Of a stretch of DNA of 64,000 bases, positions 16,965 to 29,188 are shown piece after piece; the stretch's first letter is position 1, and each line of letters begins with the position of its first letter. Position numbers and translations under genes: made by a program. The stretch covers positions 1 through 64,000 of the forward strand of contig CAVZGP010000025.1 in the NCBI GenBank assembly GCA_963774765.1, given 5' to 3'. This DNA comes from Sva-07 sp963774765 (GTDB lineage Bacteria; Actinomycetota; Acidimicrobiia; Acidimicrobiales; Ilumatobacteraceae). Below the pieces are notes generated by a model, which ran no database searches, was not told the origin of the DNA, and worked only from the letters and a program-made list of their open reading frames with translations.

Positions 16965-18770
16965 TCAGGTCCCGTAGATCGACTCGATGGCCGTCTCGTA
17001 GCGCGAGAGGACGACGGCTCGACGCACCTTCAGCGTCGGTGTCAGCTCATCGGCCTCGATCGTCAGGTCGCGCGGAAGGATCACGAACTCACGGATCGAC
17101 TCGGCCCGCGAGACCGAAGCGTTCGCCTCGTCGACCGCCGCACGGATCACCTCGCGGAGTTCGGCGCCCTCGGCCGCCTCCGCGACGGTCGTTGCCACCA
17201 GACCGGTTTCGCGGGCCCACTCGGAGAACTCGTCCTCGTCGATCGTGACGAGCGCGGCGATGAACGGGCGCTGGTCGCCCACGACCACGGCCTGGCTCAC
17301 GAACGGGTGCGCACGAAGACGATCCTCCAGCGGAGCGGGGGCCACGTTCTTGCCCGCCGCGGTGACGAGGAGTTCCTTCTTTCGCCCGGTGATCGACAGG
17401 AAGCCGTCGTCGTCGAATTCGCCGATGTCGCCAGTGTGGAACCAGCCGTCGTCGTCGAACACCTCTGCGGTCGCCTCGGGGTTGCGCCAGTAGCCGGGAA
17501 ACACCTGCGGCCCCGTTGCGAGGACCTCGCCGTCGGCTGCGATCCGGATCGTGGTGCCCGCGACCGGGCGGCCCACCGACCCCGGTCGCCACGCGCCCGG
17601 CCGGTTGATCGTCAACAGGGGGCTGGTCTCGGTGAGCCCGTATCCCTCGTAGATACACACTCCAGCCCCGTCGAAGAAGCGGGTCAGACGCACACCGAGC
17701 GGGCCGCCGCCGCTGAACGCGAACCGCATCGCCCCACCCAGCGCCTGGCGGAGTCTGCCATACACCAGCCGGTCGAACAGCCAGTGCTCGGCGGTGGTCC
17801 ACGGCCTTGTCGATCCGGCGTGATGCTCCTTCGACCAGCGGACGGCGACCGCTTCGGCACGGTCGAAGATCGGCCCCTTCCGAGTGGAGTGCGCCGAACG
17901 GTGGGCCGCGTTGTGAACCTTCTCGAAGACGCGCGGCACGGCAGCGATGACCGACGGACGCATCATCGAGAGCTCCCCAGGGAGGCGCGCGATGTCGGAT
18001 GTGAACCCGACCGGTAGACCCATCTCGAGGCAGAAGAGCAGATTTCCCTTGGTGAGCGAGTGCGCGAGTGGCAGAAACAGCAGTCCGGTGTCGTCCGCGC
18101 GAATCTCGGGGCCGATCGCATCGACGGTCTGCGCGACGTTCGAGCACAGATTGCGGTGCGTCAGCATGCACCCCTTCGGGCGGCCGGTGGTCCCGGAGGT
18201 GTAGATGACCGTCGCCAGATCATCGGCACCGAGCGCATCCGTGCGACGTTCGATCTCGCCGTCGTCGACGTCCATGCCGAGTTCCGCCAAACGGTCGAGA
18301 CCCGGTTGGCCGTCGACCGGCTCGATGATCACGACCTCGCTGCAGTCGGGGCCACGATCACGCACGCTGTCGAACAGCGAACGCATCTCGGCGTTCTCGA
18401 CGACGGCAACGACGGCACCGCTGTCTTCGAGAATCCAGCCGAGCTGCTCGCCGGAGGACGTCTCGTAGACGGGCACGGTGACCGCGCCCGCTGACATGAT
18501 CGCCAGGTCGGCGATCATCCAGTCGAGTCGGGTGTGCGACATGAGCGCGACACGGTCACCCGGTGCAACGCCGCAGGCGACGAGACCTTTCGCGACGGCG
18601 CGTACCCGCTCGGCGGTCTGCCGAGCGGTCCAGTCGACGACCCGGTCGCCGGCGCGCTCCATCGCAACGACGCGGTCCGGTTCTCGTTCGGCCCACCGCC
18701 GCAGAGGTTGCAGGAGGTTCGCAGTCGCGGCGACTCCCTCGAACGTTGCTCCACTCGCTTGTGCGCTCAT
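16965..18770 (-). CDS. Long-chain acyl-CoA ligase (FadD15-like AMP-binding enzyme)
   Basis: 601 residues of the adenylate-forming family that activates fatty acids to acyl-CoA via acyl-AMP. Motifs in order are the P-loop TVIYTSGTTGRPKGCMLTH, the adenine-site segment YEGYGLTETSPLLT, WFHTGDIGEFDDDGFL and the hinge GRKKELLVTAAGKNVAP. The overall pattern (YETSSGEQLGWILEDSGA) is that of the long-chain FadD15/FACL group. The ATG at 18770 has ggagag upstream and is preferred over 18809. It heads an operon with the acetyltransferase and fdhD and diverges from the formate dehydrogenase operon across about 200 bases. Confidence 0.92.
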   Translation of the reverse strand: MSAQASGATFEGVAATANLLQPLRRWAEREPDRVVAMERAGDRVVDWTARQTAERVRAVAKGLVACGVAPGDRVALMSHTRLDWMIADLAIMSAGAVTVPVYETSSGEQLGWILEDSGAVVAVVENAEMRSLFDSVRDRGPDCSEVVIIEPVDGQPGLDRLAELGMDVDDGEIERRTDALGADDLATVIYTSGTTGRPKGCMLTHRNLCSNVAQTVDAIGPEIRADDTGLLFLPLAHSLTKGNLLFCLEMGLPVGFTSDIARLPGELSMMRPSVIAAVPRVFEKVHNAAHRSAHSTRKGPIFDRAEAVAVRWSKEHHAGSTRPWTTAEHWLFDRLVYGRLRQALGGAMRFAFSGGGPLGVRLTRFFDGAGVCIYEGYGLTETSPLLTINRPGAWRPGSVGRPVAGTTIRIAADGEVLATGPQVFPGYWRNPEATAEVFDDDGWFHTGDIGEFDDDGFLSITGRKKELLVTAAGKNVAPAPLEDRLRAHPFVSQAVVVGDQRPFIAALVTIDEDEFSEWARETGLVATTVAEAAEGAELREVIRAAVDEANASVSRAESIREFVILPRDLTIEADELTPTLKVRRAVVLSRYETAIESIYGT

Positions 18771-18977
18771 GGCTCTCCTCCCGTGACCGTCGGGTTCGGA
18801 CACAACCATTGGGCCACCCGGTGCATCACACCACCAGGGCCCAACGTCAGAATTTGTGAAGCGTCGCTACCCACCTGGACGATCGAGATCGACGCGCGAC
18901 GCCAACAGAACCAACCTCCTCGTCGCCCGCCGAACCACGCAACGGCATGCTTGGTCGTGGTGGGCTACCGTTTCGCG

Positions 18978-20906
18978 ATGGCTGCGAGCGCCCACCATCG
19001 GCATCGTCACCGTCCGCTCGACCGTCTGACCGAGCCACTCGTGCGTGACGGGGGCAGCCTTCGCCCGGCGACCTGGCACGAGGCACTCGAACGAGCGGCT
19101 GCAGGATTCGCACCCAGCACGGCCAACGGCGCCTCGTCGGTCGGTGTGTTCTCGTGTTCGAAGTCGACCAACGAGCTGAACTTCATCGCGCAGAAGCTTG
19201 CCCGGGTCGCTCTCGGCACCAACAACATCGACAGCTGCAACCGAACTTGACACGCTCCCTCCGTGGTCGGTCTGGCCACCGTGTTCGGAGCCGGTGGTGG
19301 CACCTCCTCGTACGCCGAGGCCGAGGCTGCCGATGTCATCGTGATGTGGGGCTCGAACGCGCGCAACGCGCATCCGATCTTCTTCCACCACGTCCTCCAG
19401 GCGGTACGCGCCGGCGCCAGGCTCTTCGTGGTCGATCCGCGCCGTACCGAGACCGCCCAGTTCGCCGACCGGTGGCTCGGCATCGAGGTCGGCACCGACA
19501 TTGCGCTCGCCAACACCCTCGCCCGTGAGATCATCGCCTCTGACCTTGCCCACCGTGACTTCGTCGAACGAGCAACGACCGGGTTCGACGAGTTCGCGGC
19601 CTCGGTCGACGGGTGGACCCTCGAGCGCGGCAGCGCTGTGACCGGCGTACCCGCGGACGCGATCCGCGAACTGGCGCATTCCTTCGCGGGTGCCACGGCG
19701 GCGCAACTGTGTTGGACACTCGGCATCACCGAGCACCACAACGGGGTCGACAACGTGCTGTCGTTGTGCAATCTGGCGCTGCTGACCGGCCAGGTCGGCC
19801 GGTACGGCGCCGGGCTGTCTCCGCTGCGTGGCCAGAACAACGTGCAGGGCGGCGGCGACATGGGTGCCCTGCCCGACAAGCTGCCCGGCTTCCAGAACGT
19901 GAGTGATTCTGATGCCCGGGCGAAGTTCGACATCGAATGGAACGCCATGGTGCCGCCGACCGAGGGGTGGCACCTCACCGAGATGTTCGACGCGATGGAG
20001 CGCCGGGAGCTCCGATCGCTCCTGGTCATCGGCGAGAACCCGGCACGGTCCGAGGCCGACGTGAGCCGGGCGGTCGAACTTCTGCAAGGCCTCGACCATC
20101 TCGTCGTGCTCGACATCCACCTGACCAAGACCGCGGAGCTCGCCGATGTCGTGCTGCCCGGATCCGCGTCGTGGTGCGAGTCCGACGGAACGGTCACCAA
20201 CTCCGAACGTCGCGTGCAGCGCGTCCGCAAGGCACTCGACCCGCCGGGCTCGGCCCGGGACGACATCGACATCCTCGTCGACCTCGCCCGACACCTCGGC
20301 CACGACTGGCACTACGACACCCACGAAGACGTGTGGAACGAGGTGCGACGCCTCTCACCGCTGCACGCCGGGATGTCGTGGCAGCGCATCGACGAACTCG
20401 GCGGCATCCAGTGGCCCTGTCCCAGCGACGACTCGCTCGAACCGTCGTTCCTCCACGGTCGACTGTGGGCAGACGACCCCGCCGACCGCGGTCGACCCGC
20501 ACCCTTCAGCGTGGTCGTCCACGACCCGCCCGTCGAGTCGGTCAGCGACGAATTCCCGTTCCGACTCACCACCGGCCGACGCCTCGACTCGTACAACACC
20601 GGCGTCCAGTCGGGCGGCTACCGCAGCCCGAACCGTGTCGGCGAGACGATCGACCTCTCACCCGACGACGCCCGCTCGATCGGTGTGGTCGCCGGCGATG
20701 TCGTGCGGGTGGAATCGCGGCGCGGCGCCGTGAAGGTGCCAGTACGGATCGACCCGGGTCTGCGCACAGGGCTCGTGTTCATGTCGTTCCATTTCGCCGA
20801 CGAAGTCGACGTGAACCAACTCACCATCGATGCCACCGACCCACGGTCCGGCACCGCGGAGTTCAAGGCGTCAGCGGTTCGCATCGAGAGGCTCACGTCA
20901 CGATGA
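18978..20906 (+). CDS. fdhA: Formate dehydrogenase catalytic subunit, selenocysteine-containing, C-terminal (Mo-cofactor) part
   Basis: Molybdenum (or tungsten) bis-MGD subunit oxidising formate. The reading frame from ATG 18978 reaches DSCNRT, meets TGA at 19248-19250, and continues in frame with HAPSVVGLATVF to 20906 (642 residues with the UGA decoded). In homologues this codon is the metal-ligand Cys or Sec followed by His, so Sec91 is the natural reading. A SECIS-like hairpin follows at once. Later motifs fit the family: MWGSNARNAHP, TEHHNGVDN, GRYGAGLSPLRGQNNVQGG and the C-terminal dimolybdopterin domain (FRLTTGRRLDSYNT). The N-terminal Fe-S region normally fused to this protein is absent; it is encoded at 22623-23483. 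A conventional annotation would give two broken genes. Confidence 0.9.
19248..19290 (+). promoter_or_regulatory. UGA codon with bacterial SECIS-like hairpin
   Basis: Directly after the TGA at 19248, the stem gtggtc (19263-19268) pairs with ggccac (19274-19279) around the loop ggtct. The loop, and the 12 to 15-base distance from the UGA, resemble the SECIS of E. coli fdhF, whose apical ggtct loop is the SelB contact. This supports selenocysteine insertion rather than a stop codon. Confidence 0.82.
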
Positions 20907-20928
20907 CGACCACGATCGAGTCGATGCC

Positions 20929-22626
20929 ATGGATCTGAAGATCCGAGGCATCGCCGCAAACGCGTCGGAACGGGCGGCGATCGAGTCGGTGCTCGGCGTG
21001 CAGGACGGCGGCGCCAGCCATGATCGTGTGGGCGGCGAGATGTTGCGTGCCCGACGGCATCTGTTGCTGCCGACCTTGCACGCGGTCAACGATCGGGTCG
21101 GCTGGATCAGCCCGGCGGCGATCGACCACATCGCCGAACGTCTCGACGTGTCGCCGGCGGAGATCTACGGCGTCGTCACGTTCTACGCCCTGTTCTCCAC
21201 ACAGCAGCGTCCCGAGCGACAGGTGCACGTCTGTGTCGACCTGGTGTGCCGCGCGCACGGCGTCTCCGAGGACCGACTGCCCGAGGGGGTGCACCCGTCA
21301 CCGTGTCTCGGGATGTGCGACCAGGCTCCAGCCGCGTTCGTCACCGAGGCGGGCGGACCGGCCCGTCGCGTGTCGTTCGGCAACGTGCCCACGGACCACC
21401 TCGACGATCTCAGGGCCATCCCGATGCCCCGGCTCCCGATCCCCCAAACCGGCGATCCCGACCTGGTTCTGCTCGCCCGCGCCGGACGGGTCGAGCCGCT
21501 CGACTTCGGCGCCTGGGTCGCCGACGGCGGCCTCCGCGCGCTCGATCGGGCACGCCAGATCGGCGCCGACGCGGTGATCGACCTCGTCGACGCCGCCGGT
21601 CTGGTCGGTCGGGGCGGCGCGGCGTTTCCGACGGCGAGGAAGTGGCAGGCGGTCCGGAGCCAGACCGCGTCGCCTCGCCATCTCGTGTGCAACGCCGACG
21701 AATCGGAGCCGGGCACGTTCAAGGACCGGGTACTCATCGAGAACGACCCGTTCGCGCTGCTCGAATCGATGACGATCGCGGCGCTGGCTGCGGACTGCTC
21801 CCACGGCTGGATCTACCTTCGCGGCGAGTACCCGAGCGCCGAGGCCACCCTGAGATCGGCGATCGACACGTTCCGACGCGAGGGCATCCTCGGCGAGGGA
21901 TTCGATGTCACCCTCCGGCGCGGCGCGGGCGCCTACATCTGCGGCGAGGAGACAGCGATCTTCAATTCGATCGAAGGGTTCCGAGGCGAGCCACGCAACA
22001 AGCCGCCCTACCCGTTCGAGGCGGGCCTGTTCGCGCTGCCGACCGTGGTCAACAACGTCGAGACGCTGATGAACCTCCCGTCGATCGTCCTCGGCCGGAC
22101 GACATCGAACCGACGCCTGTTCTGCCTCTCGGGCGCCGTCGTCCACCCTGGCGTCTACGAGGTCGAGTTGGGGCTGACGCTCGGCGAACTGATCGATGGC
22201 GCCGGCGGACTCCGAACCGGTTCCGAACTCCAGGCCGTTCTGCTCGGAGGCGCCGCAGGGCGGTACGTCTCGCCACAGTCGCTCGACCTCGTCCTCGATC
22301 GCGAGGCGGTGAGCGCTGCCGGTCTCTCCCTCGGCTCGGGTGTGGCGATGGTGCTCGACCAGCACGTCGAGCTCATCGACCAGATCCGCCGCATCGCCGC
22401 GTTTTTCCGTGACGAGTCATGCGGTCAGTGCGTGCCCTGCCGCGTGGGCACCGTCCGCCAGCAAGAAGTGCTCGAACGACTCGCGAGCGGCGTGCGCGAC
22501 GGTCAGCTCGAGTTGCTCGCGGACATCGGGCGGGCCATGACCGACGCCTCGATCTGCGGACTCGGCCAGACCGCCCATCACGCCATCGAGTCTGCGGTCG
22601 TCACACTGGGAGCATTCGGACGGTGA
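20929..22626 (+). CDS. fdhB: NAD-dependent formate dehydrogenase diaphorase subunit, NuoE-NuoF fusion
   Basis: 565 residues combining two respiratory complex I modules. Residues 1-150 are NuoE-like with a 2Fe-2S site (Cys102, Cys107, Cys126, Cys130). The rest is NuoF-like: the FMN/NADH site GRGGAAFPTARKW, CNADESEPGTFKDR, GAGAYICGEETAIFNSIEG, and a 4Fe-4S site ESCGQCVPCRVGT with SICGLG near the C-terminus. It would pass electrons from formate oxidation to NAD+. The ATG at 20929 follows fdhA by 22 bases; the stop overlaps the next start as GTGA, indicating an operon. Confidence 0.93.
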   Translation: MDLKIRGIAANASERAAIESVLGVQDGGASHDRVGGEMLRARRHLLLPTLHAVNDRVGWISPAAIDHIAERLDVSPAEIYGVVTFYALFSTQQRPERQVHVCVDLVCRAHGVSEDRLPEGVHPSPCLGMCDQAPAAFVTEAGGPARRVSFGNVPTDHLDDLRAIPMPRLPIPQTGDPDLVLLARAGRVEPLDFGAWVADGGLRALDRARQIGADAVIDLVDAAGLVGRGGAAFPTARKWQAVRSQTASPRHLVCNADESEPGTFKDRVLIENDPFALLESMTIAALAADCSHGWIYLRGEYPSAEATLRSAIDTFRREGILGEGFDVTLRRGAGAYICGEETAIFNSIEGFRGEPRNKPPYPFEAGLFALPTVVNNVETLMNLPSIVLGRTTSNRRLFCLSGAVVHPGVYEVELGLTLGELIDGAGGLRTGSELQAVLLGGAAGRYVSPQSLDLVLDREAVSAAGLSLGSGVAMVLDQHVELIDQIRRIAAFFRDESCGQCVPCRVGTVRQQEVLERLASGVRDGQLELLADIGRAMTDASICGLGQTAHHAIESAVVTLGAFGR

Positions 22627-23483
22627 GCGACGAACAACGCATGCTCACGGCGACGATCGATGGCGCCGAGGTGACCGTCGCCGGGGGCACAACGATCCTG
22701 CAGGCGTGCGGCGGACGCGACGGCAAGATCCCGACGCTCTGCTTCGGCGAGACGATCACCCCGAAGAACGCCTGCCGGCTGTGCATGGTGGAAGTCGAGG
22801 GATCGCGGGCGCTGGTGCCCGCGTGCTCGCGCCCGCTCGAAGCCGCCATGGTGGTGCACACCCGCTCCGAACGTGTCGACCATGCCCGCCGGATGGTGCT
22901 CGAGTTCCTCGGCTCATCGGTCGATCTGTCGCTGACGGCGAACGTCGCCGACTGGAACGCCGAGTACGGCGCCGACCCCGCCCGTCACGGCGCCGAGGCT
23001 GCGACCGTCGCTCAATCGGTCAAGATCGACAACGACCTCTACGTCCGCGACTACGCGAAGTGCATCCTCTGCTACCAGTGTGTCGACGCCTGCGGCGAGC
23101 AGTGGCAGCAGAGCTTCGTGATCGACATCGCCGGTCGCGGCTTCGAGGCGCACGTCTCGACCGAACACGACGTCGCCCTCCCCGACTCGGCCTGCGTCTA
23201 CTGCGGCAACTGCATCCAGGTGTGCCCCACCGGCGCGCTGATGCCGACGACCGAGTTCGACATGCGGGCGAACGGCACATGGCACGAGCATGATCAGGTC
23301 GTCACCGAGACGATCTGCGGATTCTGTGGGGTGGGCTGCGCACTCGAACTCCACGTGCAGGACAACACGATCCTGACGGTCACCTCGCCGACCGACAACC
23401 CGATCACCCACGGCAACCTGTGCATCAAGGGCCGGTTCGGATTCCAACACGCTCAGAACCGCCCAACCACCGACGGTCCCTGA
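22623..23483 (+). CDS. Formate dehydrogenase N-terminal Fe-S part encoded as a separate subunit
   Basis: 286 residues carrying the iron-sulfur wire normally fused to the N-terminus of FdhA. In order: a 2Fe-2S site (Cys40, 51, 54, 68), two 4Fe-4S clusters (Cys147, 150, 153, 157 and Cys191, 194, 197, 201), and the first piece of the molybdopterin domain with its own 4Fe-4S site (Cys232, 235, 239, 267; ETICGFCGVGC...NLCIKGRFG). It stops at FQHAQNRP, exactly where the separate FdhA begins with RPLDRLTEPLVR. The two products must assemble to rebuild one catalytic subunit. The GTG at 22623 overlaps the fdhB stop. Confidence 0.88.
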   Translation: MSDEQRMLTATIDGAEVTVAGGTTILQACGGRDGKIPTLCFGETITPKNACRLCMVEVEGSRALVPACSRPLEAAMVVHTRSERVDHARRMVLEFLGSSVDLSLTANVADWNAEYGADPARHGAEAATVAQSVKIDNDLYVRDYAKCILCYQCVDACGEQWQQSFVIDIAGRGFEAHVSTEHDVALPDSACVYCGNCIQVCPTGALMPTTEFDMRANGTWHEHDQVVTETICGFCGVGCALELHVQDNTILTVTSPTDNPITHGNLCIKGRFGFQHAQNRPTTDGP

Positions 23484-23582
23484 CGAGGCTCCGAGTGCCT
23501 GACGCCGCTCCCGGTGGCGACGCTCGGGCACGACTGGGTGCTCGACGACACCGTCCTGTCCCCGAGGCGACAGACTGGCGTG

Positions 23583-24353
23583 ATGTGGTGGCTGGCGCAC
23601 GGGGAGCACGAGGTGCCAGCTGCGACCGCCTGGCTCACTCCCCACGAACGGGAGCATCTCGACACGATCCGGTTCACGAAGCGGCGCACCGAGTATCTGA
23701 CGCGCCGTTGGACCACCAAACAGGCGGTCGCCAGCGTGCTCGATCTCGACCGATCGCTCGAGTCGGTCGCCCGCATCGAGGTACGGCACCGTCGCAGTGG
23801 CGCGCCCTACGTGCTGCTCGACGGTGACACGGCCGATGTCGACGTGTCGATGAGCGACCGGGCGGGGTGGGCGGTCTGCCTGGTCGGTCCGCCGGGGAGC
23901 TCGACGTCGCGCACCCTCGGCATCGATCTCGAACTCGTCGAGCCGCGCACCGACGCGTTCACTGCCGACTTCTTCACCGCCTCCGAGCACGACTACGTGC
24001 GAGGCCTCGACCACGTCGACGATCGCCACGCGGCCGCCAATCTGATCTGGTCGGCCAAGGAAGCGGCACTCAAGGTCCAACAGGTGGGCCTTCGCGTCGA
24101 CACGCGCACGGTCGAGGTCGACCTCGGGGATCACCTCGGCGTTCGAGGAGCGCGGCCCGACGGGTGGCGACCGATGACCGTCACCGGCTTCGACGGGGCG
24201 ATGGCGGGATGGTGGCGGCGCGACGGAGTGTTCCTGCTCACGATCGCATTCGCCGCTCCCTCGGAACCGCCCACCGTGCTCGCCACGGGGACGGACCTGG
24301 CCACGGCGGAACCCTCCCACTCGTGGATCGAACGTCCGGTGTGGCGGCCGTGA
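23583..24353 (+). CDS. 4'-phosphopantetheinyl transferase, Sfp type
   Basis: About 256 residues. It transfers phosphopantetheine from CoA to a serine of acyl carrier domains. The two family signatures are visible: GIDLELVEPR (Mg2+ ligands) and WSAKEAALKVQQVGLR, with an N-terminal FTKRRTEYLTRRWTTKQA segment. The adjacent megasynthase has two carrier domains and is the obvious substrate. The ATG at 23583 is preferred; the frame is open upstream to a GTG at 23514. It ends 4 bases from the convergent carboxyltransferase gene. Its placement beside the synthase locus suggests a dedicated activator. Confidence 0.9.
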   Translation: MWWLAHGEHEVPAATAWLTPHEREHLDTIRFTKRRTEYLTRRWTTKQAVASVLDLDRSLESVARIEVRHRRSGAPYVLLDGDTADVDVSMSDRAGWAVCLVGPPGSSTSRTLGIDLELVEPRTDAFTADFFTASEHDYVRGLDHVDDRHAAANLIWSAKEAALKVQQVGLRVDTRTVEVDLGDHLGVRGARPDGWRPMTVTGFDGAMAGWWRRDGVFLLTIAFAAPSEPPTVLATGTDLATAEPSHSWIERPVWRP

Positions 24354-24357
24354 CCGT

Positions 24358-26127
<1,770 letters not shown>

Positions 26128-29100
26128 GGATCAAGATGCGATGTCCGACGTCCTCCACGTGCAGCACCGCTTCGCGCAGCCGGTCGGCGTGGCGGCCCTC
26201 CGGAATGCGCACCTTGAGCACCAACTTCTGCAGCCCGACGCGAGCGGCGAGCGGCGCGAAGCGGTGAGCCAGGCGTTCGGTCTCGTCGGCGGGCAGGGTC
26301 CACGGCGCGCCGACGTCGAGGACCAACCGATTGGCCAGCGGGCGCTCACGCGGCGCGTGGCGGGCGAGTTCGGAGCGCATCGCAGCGAGGGCGAGCAACC
26401 CGACCCGCTCGAGGCGGGGGTAGGTCAGCTCGCCCGTCACCGGGTCTGGCGCGGCGCTGAGATCACGAACTTCGGCCAGTGCGAACAGCCGATGATCGCG
26501 CGGGTTCGTCCGCGCGACGCCCTCGAACAGGTACACGTCTTCGGGTGACGGTCGGCGCTCGAGCACGAAGTTCGACAGCCGCCAGAGTTCCAGTCGTTCA
26601 GCCAGCATCGGGTGCAGGTTGCGGTAGAGGATCTCCTCCACGAACGATCCATCGCCCGACGGCGACAGCGTCACACTCTGCAAGCGGAACCGCTCCTCGG
26701 TCGGGCCATGGGTGCTGCTGACGGTCACGTCGACGCGCCGAACGCCATCGTCGAACGAACAGCGATCTGCGAGCGCGATGACCTCGGCGGCCGTGTCGGC
26801 GATGTCGGGGCGCTCACCTTCGCGCCACGTGACGACATCGATCACCGTGGCGTGGTTCGCTCCGCCGCTGCCGACGGCGTCTTGTCGGAGCGTCGATGCC
26901 ACCCGATCCGACCACTCTGGCATCTCCCCGAGGGGCGTATAGCCGACCACGACGCGTACCGGGCCGTCGGCGTCGGTGCAGTCGGCGACGGCGAATCGGT
27001 AGCCGCCCGAGTCGTGGAAGGCGACGGTGCCGAGCTGCCAGATGCGGTAGAGCCGACGCAGGTAGACCTCGAGGACGAGCTGCTGCGCCAGCGGCGAGTC
27101 CGCGTGCGACCTCCAGATGTCCAGCAGCATCGACCGCATCGGCAGCGGGCACCACACCAGTCGGTCGAGCCGGTCGGAGCGATCGCTGCTGTCGGGATTC
27201 GCCGCCAGGTGATCCAGGTGGTCAGCCATCTCGACCCACACCTCGATCGCGGAGGCCATCATCGGTGGTTCGTCGAAGTAGTGGAACCGCACGTCGCGTG
27301 CCAGATCGGCGATGGCCTGTTGGCGTCCCTGGGTGGCCGCCACCACACGGTCGAGTCGCTCACGCATCGACGCGTCTGCGTGGTTGCTGAGCGCATCGCG
27401 ATACATCAGACGACGCTCGAGAATCGCAGTGACGACCGGGCTCAGTTCGCCCAGCCGCGCGAACGACCGGAACAGCCACATCATCGCCGCCTCGAGCGCC
27501 GGTGTCCGCTCCAGGCTGCGCACGCCGAAGCGGTCGAGGGCCCGCTGTAGCCGCTTGCGATACCCGCTCGGTAGGCCCGCCGCATCGGGATCGAGCCACT
27601 GCAGGAACGCCACCAGGAACTCCTGGGTGTGCTCTGTTCCGATCAGATCGTCGGTTTCGGTCTCCGTCTCGGGCCGGTACAGCGCGCCGAGTTCGGCATA
27701 GATGTCGAGCAGTCCGTCTTCACAGGCGAGCAACGAGGCGTCGTCGGGATCGGCGATCTCCGCCAGCCTGCGTTGCTGGGTCATCAGCTTTCGCAGCGCG
27801 GCGGGCGACAGGTCGTAGCCGAGGAGGTAGTCGCCGAGGGGCGAGTAGACACGATCGCACGGCTTGCGGGTGGGGTCGAACCGGATGGCCAGGCCCGCCA
27901 GGTCGACGCGGCGAGGCACGCCCGACGACGACGACGGCGGTTGGTCGGTCGGTCGGGTCCGGATCCGCACCAGCGGGGCGCCGCGGTCGACTTGGGCGTT
28001 CGGCATGATCGACACCGCCATGACCCGCCCGGCGATCGGTGCGGTCACGGTCGTCTCCATCTTCATCGACTCGAGTACGGCGATCGGATCGCCCACGGCG
28101 ACGTCGTCGCCTGGCTCGACGAGCGCGCTGACGACGAGCGCCGGCCAACCGGCGCGAAGCACGGCACCGTCTTCGCGGTCGACCGTGTGGCTCGCCCCGT
28201 CCAACTCGACACGGAACCCGTCGAGCGTCGGGGCGACCACCAGCCGATGGCGCCGATCACCGATCGTCAGTCGCCGCTCGAACGCGTCGAGTGCGTCGAC
28301 GGTGACGTCGGCAACGTCCGACCCGTGACGCACCGAGTAGCGATGAGGTCCGACACAGTCGACATCGAGCACATAGTTCTCACCGAAGTAGCCGAGCTGC
28401 AGCGCCGATCCGACCTCGGCGGGTTGCTGCGGTCGACCGCGCTCGGCCGAGGCGTAGAAGCTCCGCTGCACGTCGGCGCGATCGCTCTCGTAGGCCTCGA
28501 CGGCCGCGGCAAGCAGGGCAACGACGCTCGGAGTCGACAGCGAACGTTCGGCGAGCGTCCGGTCGAGCCACGTCGTGTCGAGATCGTTGCGAAGATAGTC
28601 GTCGCGGCCGAGCAGGTCGACGAGCAACATGCGGTTGATCGTCGTGCCGTCGATCACGACGGCCGTCCGTTCGAGGGCCCGACGCAATCTGGCCACCGCG
28701 ACGCCCCGTCGGGGTCCCCATGCGGTGACCACCGCGACGAGTGGATCAGATCGATCGACGACATCGCCGACACGGCGGTTCGCGTCGACCCGGACACCCG
28801 TGCCGATCGGAAACGAGAGCAGTGCGATGCGACGCGACGCCTCGCCGACATCGGGGAGGTCTGCGAGCAGACGGGCTTCGATGACGATGCCGTCGCCCGC
28901 CGGTTCCTCCGTCGGGAGCCGCTCGCCGCGATGGACCCTCAGGCGCCAGCCGATGACGCTGGCACCCGTGCGTTCCTCGGTGGTCGCGTGATCGGGAGCG
29001 GCGACGCAGTCGAACCCGATGACGTCGAAATCGGTTCCGTCGTGGGAGAACTCCACGACGCCAGCGCCGCGGTAGCCGACCGTTCGGGCCAGTTCGGTCG

Positions 29101-29188
29101 CCGAGTGCCTGATTCGATCGCGCGAGGTCGGAACCCATCGCCGAGCACGGTGCTTCCGCGATCAGTGGTCCGCCGTTGTGGCCGATGC

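Noticed and set aside
19248..19250. TGA as an ordinary stop splitting fdhA into two pseudogenes
   Set aside because: It falls on the known Sec/Cys ligand codon, the frame continues with conserved sequence, and a SECIS-like hairpin follows.
20830..20928. Extended N-terminus of fdhB
   Set aside because: The extra residues overlap the fdhA end and are Arg/His-rich; NuoE-like sequence starts after the ATG at 20929.
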